Source: Physcia stellaris
Lineage: Eukaryota; Ascomycota; Lecanoromycetes; Caliciales; Physciaceae
Direction of reading: 5' to 3'
Length of the DNA: 64,000 bases
NCBI GenBank assembly: GCA_018902385.1
Contig: JABSSW010000069.1
Span: 62,001-126,000, forward strand
Below are positions 55,953 to 64,000 of the stretch, one piece after another. Position 1 is the first letter of the stretch. Each line of letters begins with the position of its first letter. The notes under the pieces were generated by a model. That model saw nothing but the letters and a program-made list of their open reading frames with translations, did not search any database and was not told the origin of the DNA. Both the position numbers and the translations under genes were made by a program.

Positions 55953-56008
55953 ATGGATCATTGAGCCACTCGGAGGCTTCACCGCCTTCTTATGCAGAGA
56001 AGCTGTGA
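55953..56008 (+). pseudogene. Displaced 3' end of the BIR-like gene
   Basis: If the element and one CAAGC copy are removed, the BIR-like frame reads straight through the site and continues HGSLSHSEASPPSYAEKL to a TGA at 56006-56008. The frame match and the natural composition of this tail show that the element landed inside coding sequence. This segment is now separated from its gene by 5.5 kb. Confidence 0.75.
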
Positions 56009-56584
56009 TCAAGCACTGTTCAAGGCTGAGTCCCCGCTCAAAGGCGAGATGTCGAGGACATGCGCACTCTGGAGGCGCGCCAGCCGTTAGTAGCTGAGTA
56101 GCAGAAAAGACATATGAATCTTATAGCATGCAAAACTCCGACTCCAGCCATAGCTCTTTTTTTTGCGAGCCTTGAGCGCTAGCGCTGTCCACATCCATGT
56201 GTAGACATAATGCGTTGATTGCCCAGCACTGCCTCGCTGTATTGCTTGGGACTTCGCGATTTTGGAAGTCGAGCGGCCTTCTTTGTTATCAACCTCAGTA
56301 TCTCCTTCACCTCTTTGTTCCATCAAAGCCATCCCCTCACCTTCTGTGTCACCCTTCTTTGTCCCAACAGCTGTTGACTATTGTCCTTAAACTCCAACTT
56401 GTTCCGAGAACAATGACCCTGTTCCTACGCATAAGGCCCACCTCTCCTTCGATTTTCCGAAAAAAGCTGGTCTCAACAATCTCATCCAATCTCTTTCAAA
56501 ACTTCGATTCTTAGCCCTGGTGGCCAACTTTCCATTTTATCTTTCTTTTAATTGAACAGACCGACCCTTCTTGAAAATCACAAC
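56009..56584. other. intergenic, upstream region of the 36-residue repeat precursor
   Basis: About 575 bp containing the presumed promoter and a pyrimidine-rich 5' untranslated stretch before the ATG at 56585. Short frames on both strands look spurious. No element recognised. Confidence 0.45.
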
Positions 56585-57133
56585 ATGCGTTTCCTCACCT
56601 CCATCCTCCTCCCCGCTACAGCCCTCGCGCTTGCGCTCCCTCCCACCACTTTCCCCACTAGCGGCAGCGTCTCCACCACCGCACCTTCCCTGAACGCAAT
56701 CGACATCCCAGTCGTAGGTCTCGAGAAGAGAGGTTGCCACGGCTTCTGGAGCTGTCTATTCTACATCCCTCCCGGCGGAGGCCTGCATTCCCGCGACCTG
56801 TCAGCATCATTCCCAGTCACTGAGGACTTGGAGAAGAGAGGTTGCAAAGGTTTCTGGAGCTGTCTATTCTACATCCCTCCCGGCGGAGGCCTGCATTCCC
56901 GCGACCTGTCAGCATTATTGCCAATCTCTGAGGACTTGGAGAAGAGAGGTTGCCACGGCTTCTGGAGCTGTCTATTCTACATCCCTCCCGGCGGAGGCCT
57001 GCATTCCCGCGACCTGTCAGTACCATTCGCAATCTCGCAGGACTTGGAGAAGAGAGGTTGCCACGGCTTCTGGGGATGTCTTGCGTGGATCCCTGCGAAG
57101 GCCTTGACGCTTGTACATCCTCAAGGCTCGTGA
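56585..57133 (+). CDS. Secreted Kex2-type repeat precursor with four Cys-containing 36-residue units
   Basis: One exon, 182 residues. The signal peptide is MRFLTSILLPATALALA, followed by a 40-residue Ser/Thr/Pro-rich leader. Four units then start after an EKR dibasic site (DNA period exactly 108 bp; sites at 56723, 56831, 56939 and 57047). The first three read GC(H/K)GFWSCLFYIPPGGGLHSR, then DLS and a variable acidic spacer ending LEKR. The last is GCHGFWGCLAWIPAKALTLV and a short end. Each unit keeps two Cys five apart, Trp, and Pro-Pro-Gly-Gly-Gly. Kex2 cleavage after EKR would release four peptides beginning GC. They might be cyclised, disulfide-bonded or a mating-type peptide, but they lack the usual WC...GQxC alpha-pheromone pattern. 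No UstYa or other enzyme gene is adjacent. The ATG at 56585 is the only one directly before the signal peptide. Confidence 0.8.
   Translation: MRFLTSILLPATALALALPPTTFPTSGSVSTTAPSLNAIDIPVVGLEKRGCHGFWSCLFYIPPGGGLHSRDLSASFPVTEDLEKRGCKGFWSCLFYIPPGGGLHSRDLSALLPISEDLEKRGCHGFWSCLFYIPPGGGLHSRDLSVPFAISQDLEKRGCHGFWGCLAWIPAKALTLVHPQGS
56723..57120 (+). repeat. Coding tandem repeat, 108 bp period
   Basis: Units begin gagaagagaggttgc at 56723, 56831, 56939 and 57047. The first three are nearly identical over about 90 bases; the fourth diverges after 30 bases. This is the DNA basis of the repeat precursor and suggests recent homogenisation of units. Confidence 0.9.
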
Positions 57134-59264
57134 GGAGGACTCGGAGTAGACACTTTGCTGGTCGGTTATTTTTGGGTTGTACACTGTTAGTTCAAAAACC
57201 TAATTCGAAGCCTGATCGCATCGGTACTTCGAATCGTATGACTAGTTGAAGCTCAATGTACCGTGTGATATGATGGATGTAGGGAGCGCCTAATTACACT
57301 CGAGATTTCTTAGTTGCAACTCTCCACACTCACTACAGGATTATCATGGAGTTCGGGCGATTCGTCTCTCCAATAAATCAGCACTAGCATCTGTAGTATT
57401 GAGAAAGCGCAATCCAAAGCTGCAAAAGTGAAGGGATCTTGCTCCACTTTTGTGTGGTTGAATCCCGCTCATTTCGTTTTACTGGAATGACAAGCAGGCC
57501 CGGAATTTTTTTAAAAAAATTCTCCCGAAGGCTGACAGCAACATAGTCTTTCAAGCCTCAGAACTATTGCGATAATGAACCGATTTTCGTTGTTGTTGGA
57601 GCGTTGGATTGCGCTAATTCTGCTCTACAACTTTGGGTAAGTAAGTTGAAATAATACGTGGTTGTTGATTGCGGTGCAAGATGTGCAGCAACTGCACGGG
57701 CGCAAAGACTTTGGTGGTTGAACGAAAAGGGTTTGGTGACCTACCGCATTGGGAACTCGAATTTTCAATTGGTGGGAGTTATCGGCTTTAAGAAATACGA
57801 ACGTAGGATTGGTCAGAATTCTTCCCGGTCGATCACTCGCCATTAAGCGAATATACTGGATATTTTTTTATAGGTTGTGTTCTATCTTCCAAAATGCTAT
57901 TATATGTAATATCCATGTCGCTCCTTGGCAGTGACCTCATGCTTACGAGTGCAACCAAGCTTTGTCGAGCGCAACTACTTCCATGCCTGCATGTCTTAGA
58001 CATTGATCGATTTGCAGATGGATGATAGTCCTGGTCATTCATTGGAGGAGAAGGAATTAGTGTGCTCTCTGGCTCGGGCCGCTTACGGCTAATGCTAGTT
58101 ACCGAGCCAAGTCAACGTGTGAAATCATGACCGCGGCGGCGCGGCCTAAGTATCCTGTTTTCCCAGATCTAAAATGATGAGTGGTACGGTACTTCGAGAA
58201 CCCTATCTACTCCCAACATCGTGAAACCTTGCTGACCGTTGTAAGGCTTTGTGTCGATTTGAGGACTCCCATTTGTACCAGTAAGCGAGCATCCGGCTTC
58301 AAGTAAACAGGCCCCAGCCAATGCGCAACTGGACCGATCACGCGTAGCCTATCCAATTCTGGATTGGAGGCCTGAGTGCCGGAACGTCGAGAGTCCCGCA
58401 AGCAATTGGGCTAAGGCGATGGTACCCTCATGCAGGCGAGGTGGAATGTGCTATTGGCTGCTCCAGATAGAAACACACAGATCCGACGAGATGGGTGTGA
58501 CGAGTCTGAACGCTTCCGTGTAACACTGGTCAGCGTGTGCGATTGGGCGAGGTATCTGGGAAGACGTGCAGCTGCGGCAGCGTCCCATGTCGCTGGTCAA
58601 CATGATTCCCGATGGGTCGACTAGAGCTTCCATGGCCATGCTTAGCCAGTATTGTATACCTTCGCAACCTAGGCTCTTATAGAGCTGCCTCGGAAATAAC
58701 TGCAGCCTGTGTGGGGCGCAACCACCATAACTGAATCTATCCTACCGGCAGATGCGTTGGCCGGACATGGCCGGGGTTGATGAGATCACTGCATTTGTGG
58801 CATGGACCATTTGACTACATCTTAGAGATATATCGATCGAGCGAGATTTCATAGGCATAGCTTATGATATCACAGCACCACTTGTCATGCCGGAGGTGAC
58901 CTCTTCCTGCATCCCAGGATTTGCATCCAAGGGGAACCGGAAATGTTTTCACTATGCGGATGGAAAGATTTCTCGTAGCCATGATGTAGGTCTACACTTT
59001 CCCTATCTATCAATGTTCCTGGTAAAAGAACAAAGAAGTAACTGGTCCTAAGCGACTCAAACGCCAGTCTCTGGAGGAGTTCGGTCCCTAAACCACACCA
59101 CGGTCTCTCTCAATATAAGTACGCCCCAAATACCCAGATCAATGTGGAAAGCATTTTCAGAATATTCTCCCATCTGCCAAACAAGACCCAGTATCCTGTT
59201 TTGTGCAAAAACCCTTCCTTAGGCCCCTTCTGAAACTCAACCGACAGATTGGATGGAAGGAGAT
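57134..59264. other. intergenic
   Basis: About 2.1 kb. Short frames occur on both strands, none with recognisable features or splice structure. An A/T run (ttttttaaaaaaattc) lies near 57507. No repeat, RNA gene or element recognised. Confidence 0.4.
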
Positions 59265-60215
59265 ATGGTTTCTCAACCTTCGATGCTGGTTTCATCTTTC
59301 GTTCTATCCGCCACCCTTGCCTTCCCTATGGCTAGTAAGGCGAAGAGCCAGGACTTCGACTCCAGTGTGAGAAGTCTTTGCAACACCAAAGGCTCACCTT
59401 CCCTTCCATCATCCAGTCCTTAACAACCCAACACCTTACTAATATCCCATTCTACTTTGCAGTTCGACAATGTAAAATCCAACGCCGCCCTCCCTGAGTT
59501 GAACCCTGTCGGTGTTTACAACGAGCTCTTACGAAACGCCTTCAGCGTCGTTCCGCCCAGCGACACTGGCATCGATGAAGGCCTCGTGGCGCATTCGCCT
59601 CCGAACCTGATCGCTAGCGGCATCCCCGAGAGACTCAAGAACGGAACCGCATTCATCACCTCGCTATATCATGGCTCGCCCGTTGCAAGCTTTGACCTGA
59701 AGGGCTTCTACTTTGGGTGCACACCTGATGTGGTCACCGGGGAAGCAACGCTTGCGGATGGCTGCGTGTTACTGTTCGGCAGGAATTCTTTACTACTATA
59801 TCTTATCAGCCATGCGCTTGTGTACTGTCCCCGTCTACTTCCACGTTCCACCACCCCCTATCTTCGTTTGTGTGCCTTTCGAACCACGCCCATGAGTATA
59901 TGTGATCTGTGTATCGTCATCTACGCGACCAAGACACTCTGTCAGTGTCTACCCAATATGTGACTCCTATGCTTCAGCCTCAAAGATATGAATAGCATGG
60001 TTGCTGACACTATTCCGCTTCCCAGGGGTACCAAGCAGGAACCAACACCAAAGTTGGGCCCGTGGAGTTTGATTTTTCCTCCTAAGCCGCAAGGCTTGAA
60101 AGTTCCGATGATCTTCGCAGAGCTACCGTCTAACTTCACAAGGTTGAATAAGGTCACTCTGGTTCCTGTTGCAATTGGGGTGGACAACGTGCAAAACACG
60201 ATTTGTTACTATTGA
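59265..60215 (+). CDS. Secreted protein of unknown family, at least three exons
   Basis: Exon 1 (59265-59366) encodes a signal peptide (MVSQPSMLVSSFVLSATLAFPMASKA, cleaved within that stretch) and joins in phase 0 to exon 2 at 59463, which starts FDNVKSNAALPELNPVGVYN and runs through RLKNGTAFITSLYHGSPVAS and GFYFGCTPDVVTGEATLADGC. The reading then loses protein character. The last exon, opening shortly before 59988, encodes MVADTIPLPRGTKQEPTPKL, PMIFAELPSNFTRLNKVTLV and a C-terminus VDNVQNTICYY with stop 60213-60215. The intron between about 59770 and 59975 was not resolved. Two Cys and N-glycosylation sites (NGT, NFT) suit a secreted protein. I recognise no domain. Confidence 0.6.
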
Positions 60216-60603
60216 GGTGGATTGGGCTTGAAGCGAGAAGAAAGGAAACAGAATGTAATTAATAAGAAATTAAACCGATTGATTCAACATCATGTCATTG
60301 TCTGAACAACAATACTAGAATAATGACAAATTTTCCGGCAACTAGAGTCGTCCCATTTACTCGGATTTCATTATTTCTGCTGTTGATCAAACGACAAGCA
60401 AACAAGGTTTCACAGTGGCTGCGCGATTGGCGCTTAAGTAGCTTGGCTGTGTGACTAGTCTGCCAACGACGCTTCGTGCAATGCCATCCTTTTCATCGCG
60501 TAATTTACCTCTGGAAGGCAAATGAGCTTCAGACGCTGACTTTCTGTGGTCTGATGTGAGTAAATCGCAGTATCGCAAGGAAAATGCAGTAAGGAAGGTT
60601 CTC
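60216..60603. other. intergenic
   Basis: About 390 bp between the secreted-protein gene and the acidic tail on the opposite strand. No supported feature. Confidence 0.45.
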
Positions 60604-61399
60604 ACATACTCTTGACAACGTCGACCATCTCGTCGACCATCTCGACGTCTTCCTCCTCATTTGCAACGTTATCAACCCCATGATCGCTTTCTTGATCAAG
60701 CTCATCGTTGTCCTCCGCCAACTCATCGCTGTCGCTCTCACTGTTGCTTGATTTCGGATCCCCTGCCAGAAAACGATCAGCGATTTGGCATTATGTTTTC
60801 GTCGCATCCACCTTGAGCCAAGCGTGCGTAGTTCTTCTTCCATGAAGGTCTTCCCACAAGCCTAGCCACGCTGTGCTAACAATTGCTTGCTAAACGAGAC
60901 TTCGCTGAAAGAGCCCATGCTTATCATAGACCTCTTGGACAATGCATACTGTGGTTGTGCCTCTCCTCCATATACTTTCTCCACTCTGGGCTTGCGCTTT
61001 TCAAAATGTCCTTCATCTCCACCACAGCTTCCTTACGCAAGCGGTATCTATCACCTCGTTCTCGAGGGTTGCCTTCTGTTGAGCCTTTCTTCGAAAACAG
61101 TATCTGCAGCTCCAGAACACGCTCTTCTCCGAGCCTATGCACGCTATGATCAGCTTGATAATGCCAGGTGAAGCGTTGGGGAAGATCGATAAGAAGTACC
61201 CTGCATATGGGGGAAGATTAGGTGCAAACCGTCCTTTGGGATCTAGAAGAACAGCTAATAGTCCGCGACAGGTTTTGCGGTGTACAAGTTCTTTGCGCCG
61301 CTCATTGTCGTCTATCTGATGTTGAGTCTTTGCCTTGTGCGGTTTCCACGCCCGGCGGCCTTTGTGCGTATCGCTCCTCCTCGAGTAGTGAGGTGCCAT
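60604..61399 (-). pseudogene. Unrecognised basic/acidic protein, probably multi-exon, frame uncertain
   Basis: On the minus strand, ATG 61399 opens MAPHYSRRSDTHKGRRAWKP ... KELVHRKTCRGLLAVLLDPK, ... YAGYFLSIFPNASPGIIKLI. The frame then loses sense, while the neighbouring frame continues HRLGEERVLELQILFSKKG ... AVVEMKDILKSASPEWRKYM to a stop at 60924. A further acidic segment, SNSESDSDELAEDNDELDQE ... DVEMVDEMVDVVKSM, ends at a stop near 60604. The switch between the first two falls at about 61145-61155 without a plausible intron. It may be a broken gene or carry a consensus error. I do not recognise it, and the joining of the acidic segment is a guess. Confidence 0.35.
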
Positions 61400-62735
61400 T
61401 CTAAACTTCACATTAAAAATCACGTTATAAGGTCGATAATGTACAGACATACATAAAGTGGCTGGCAAGGGTTTATGGGTAGGTATTGAAGCGCGGGCTT
61501 CGAATTTGCTCCCCGAGATTGGTGGCAAGTCTCGTGAATCGAAGAGGTGCCCTTTCGAAATGAAGCGCGATCGGAGGATCCTTTCAGCGCTTCGGTCCGA
61601 AGCAAACAACACAGTACTTGCTTCGCTCTAGGAAGCGTATGACATCATTACTGTATAATTTTAATGCCCTGTTCTATGCACATACAGCTGACTTGGGAAC
61701 ATCAGGAGGGAAAAAAAGGAAAAAAAGAAAAAAACTTGACCGCCTGCAAGGTCAAACTCCTGATGTTGGGCGAGTATGCCCACTTTTGACAAGCAGCTTA
61801 AACATTACCTTCGCTTTTTGAGCGACGAGCAGGATCGAACCCCCAGTCTTGTCAGAAAGGACCTCGTTGTAAACTGCCAGCAATCGTGGAGTTACCCAGG
61901 AATGAAGAGGCAGTTAAGCCTGTGCTCAAGTCGTTAGCCCTTTCTCTAGTGCAGCCCTCTGATCCCTCTGATTCATGAATATTTATGCCTAATTTTTTAT
62001 TATAAACTTGACTTCCCAGTAAATACCACGCTGCGCAAATCACCGCTTCCATGGGGTGTCTCCAATTTCGGTTTACTGCCGACTGCACATCACGCCCACT
62101 TGCCGGAATTCGAAAGAATCGATGGCTTTGGTCACTTGTCGAAGTGGCTTGCTTGAGTAGTGATAATCGGCATGAGCTCGTTTGTGCCACTGCTGATCAT
62201 TCCGTTGGAACATGTCACGCCAAGACAATGTTACATCAGCAGGGGGGTTTCATGCTGACGGCTGAGACTGATAAAGCCGAAAAGTCCGGAGCTAGCTTCG
62301 TCCACGATCTTGCTCTTGGCTGAAGAGGTTGGCTGCATCTTTCTGGCTTCCATTTCAAGCAATTACTAAGGAGCTAAGGTGGTCAACTTCCGGTGTAGCC
62401 TCTACCCGTGTATTCATTCAGCAATAGACAAATGTCAAGCCAATCTGTTTGTCGCACTGTCGCTAACGAGACTGAAGCACCCAATGAGACGTGGGTGCCA
62501 ACGGCCCCCAAAATACAGCGGAAGATCCCACACCAATGATTGATGGATGGACCAGGATTTGCTGCGCATTAACATGGGCGCCCCTGCTGATGGTAAAACG
62601 CGTACGGAGGTAGTACTTTTAAATAAACACAGCTGAACTGCAAATTGGCAACATGTTTTTCAGAGCTTCGGTCCCTCGATTCTGGCTACTATCATCATTT
62701 CTGATTTTGTCTAGTTCCTAAGTAGACTTCAAGCC
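61400..62735. other. intergenic
   Basis: About 1.3 kb upstream of the second NLR. It includes an A-rich stretch (ggaaaaaaagaaaaaaacttg, about 61718) and a tRNA-3'-end-like string on the minus strand near 61822-61845 that does not fold into a tRNA. No supported gene. Confidence 0.4.
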
Positions 62736-64000
62736 ATGATGACTACTGACAGCAGGGATGATGCGCCACCGGCCTATGAAAGCAACGATTCCATGAAAAA
62801 GAACACCAGTAGCGCAACGAATTATACATCAAGCTTATGGGCCGAAGCTGTGGATCAGATCAAGAGCGATCTTCCTAAGGAAATACGAGACCAGCTTCCA
62901 GATAATCTAGATAAAGCTGGGGCCTCCAATATACTACTTAGCGTTGTCAAAGAGGCAGAAGAGCGACGGCAAGACTCGACCGCAAAGGAACATCAGATCC
63001 AGGTGCCTGGCGGAAGCGGTAAGAAAGTCAAACTTCGCGATGTCTACGGCGGTATCCTCTCATTTGCAATGAAGTTCCGGGATGTCGGTGACATTGCCAT
63101 TCAAGCTTCTCCTCCTCAAGCTGCATTGCCATGGGCTATCGTCCGCCTGTGTTTGACTGCTGCATTCAATAAACACGAGTTCTACGGTGTTGTCATTCAA
63201 GGTCTGGAAATGGTGTCTTCGATCGTTAGTCATTACGTCGTCATTGAGCGAATCTTCGTCGGCGTAGACTCCGTCAACGCTCGAGCTGTTCGGAGTTCTC
63301 TCCTCGCGCTATACGCTGCGGTACTGAAATTCTTACGAGAAGCATTGAAGTTCTTTCCGTCTTCCGAAGAACCGGAGGAGAAAAAGGGTTCATCCATCGG
63401 AAGTTCTCGTCCGGCATGTCCAAAGTTCGGAGAACCTTCCGCAACCTGGATGTCACGTATCAGGAATCGGTGAAGACTATGCTGACACAAGTTTCCGAGA
63501 GGAAGGACAGTACGGATAGCGACGCCGACCATGCATACGCCGAGATGAACTTCGATGCGTTTGACAGATTGGGGAAGCAGCTTGAGGCGATGGGATATGC
63601 AGAGTCCGAGCGCAACCAGAAGCTAGAGATTCTTAGAGAGGAATTTGATCGGCAGCTAGAGTCCATTGACTACAAAGTCTCCGAGATGTACGACGATATG
63701 AAGGAGCATCAGCAAGAGAACAATGTGCGCAAAATCCTTGACTGGCTCTCACCAGCCATTCACGATCAGCGACGTGAGACTCTTCATCAAAGTCTGGCGA
63801 ATCGTCGGCTCCCGGCTTCCGGCTCGTGGCTTCTGGAAGATCAAGAATTTTCACAATGGCAAACATCCGTCAGTCTTCCATTGCATGGGTTCGAGGCACT
63901 TCTGGAACTGGTAAGACGATGCTGCTATCAAACATTGTAGACCACCTCCACAACGTCTTCTCCGAACAATCTTACAGTAGCCGTCTCGCCTTCTGCTATG
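62736..64000 (+). CDS. NLR/STAND protein, NACHT N-terminal domain and start of NACHT, truncated by the window end
   Basis: The gene starts MMTTDSRDDAPPAYES; the PPAY is a PY-type motif that could bind WW domains. The NACHT-associated N-terminal helical domain follows: LWAEAVDQIKSDLPKEIRDQ, GKKVKLRDVYGGILSFAMKF, FRDVGDIAIQASPPQAALPW, IVRLCLTAAFNKHEFYGVVI and EALKFFPSSEEP. The frame shifts at the A5 run 63381-63385 and continues SKVRRTFRNLDVTYQESVKT ... NVRKILDWLSPAIHDQR ... LPASGSWLLEDQEFSQWQTS. It shifts again at about 63872-63878 into SSIAWVRGTSGTGKTMLL, whose GTSGTGKT is the Walker A motif of the NACHT NTPase. Both shifts are single-base and lie at short runs; otherwise the sequence is clean. 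Such proteins are intracellular sensors in fungal non-self recognition. The C-terminal repeats lie beyond the window. Confidence 0.8.

Noticed and set aside
56723-57120. Regularly spaced 108 bp repeats considered as a CRISPR-like array
   Set aside because: They are coding repeats of a secreted precursor in a eukaryote; no spacers of the expected kind.
56585-57133. Alpha-factor mating pheromone precursor
   Set aside because: Layout fits, but the units lack the WC...GQxC core of known Pezizomycotina pheromones, so this name was not used.
61815-61860. Minus-strand sequence resembling the T arm and acceptor end of a tRNA (gggggttcgatcctgctcgtcgc)
   Set aside because: No complementary 5' acceptor strand, D arm or anticodon arm could be placed upstream, and the T stem does not pair.

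Overview
The window is nuclear DNA of a filamentous ascomycete (Pezizomycotina). The evidence is short GT-AG introns of about 45-70 nt in most genes, a fungal repertoire (PMT-type mannosyltransferase, Yos9, dynein intermediate chain, ATP synthase subunit e), fungal NLRs, SAT4-type membrane proteins, UstYa/DUF3328 proteins and a Ty1/copia element. The sequence does not fix the class or genus.

Layout. Positions 1-18.6 kb are mostly a conserved housekeeping block: a CorA-like transporter tail, an unrecognised C2HC-finger protein, dynein intermediate chain, ATP synthase subunit e, PMT4-type O-mannosyltransferase, a Dal5-like MFS permease, a broken conserved gene and the ER lectin YOS9. From 18.6 to 24.7 kb the window is gene-poor, with a 35-base poly(A) tract followed by about four diverged 80-95 bp tandem repeats. 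From 24.7 to 33.4 kb lie a four-helix membrane protein, a decayed metallophosphoesterase and a large hydrolase-NACHT-WD40 NLR broken by one frameshift.

From 35 to 49 kb there is a candidate biosynthetic cluster: a ketosamine-3-kinase-like protein, a DHA1 MFS exporter, a decayed UbiA prenyltransferase, a secreted repeat precursor, an UstYa-like oxidase, an O-methyltransferase, a SAT4-type membrane protein and a cytochrome P450. The precursor is the most interesting object here. Its signal peptide and six TDWY(A/V/T)DSA repeats are fused in one chain to a C-terminal domain with two HxxHC motifs, the motif pair of UstYa enzymes. In known ustiloxin-type (dikaritin) ribosomal peptide pathways, precursor and UstYa are separate proteins. 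An ordinary, intact UstYa gene is transcribed divergently from this fusion across a 487 bp shared promoter.

From 49.9 to 56 kb, a young copia element (264 bp LTRs with one visible difference, 5 bp target duplication CAAGC) sits inside the last codons of a small protein with two BIR-like zinc fingers. At 56.6 kb there is a second, unrelated Kex2-type repeat precursor with four 36-residue repeats. The window ends with a secreted protein of unknown family, a doubtful broken gene and the 5' part of a second NLR.

A recurring oddity is that many otherwise open genes carry a single-base frameshift, several at mononucleotide runs (CorA, the 14.5 kb gene, YOS9, both NLRs, P450). This suggests consensus errors in the assembly for at least part of them. 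The metallophosphoesterase and UbiA copies carry stops, substitutions or deletions and look truly decayed.
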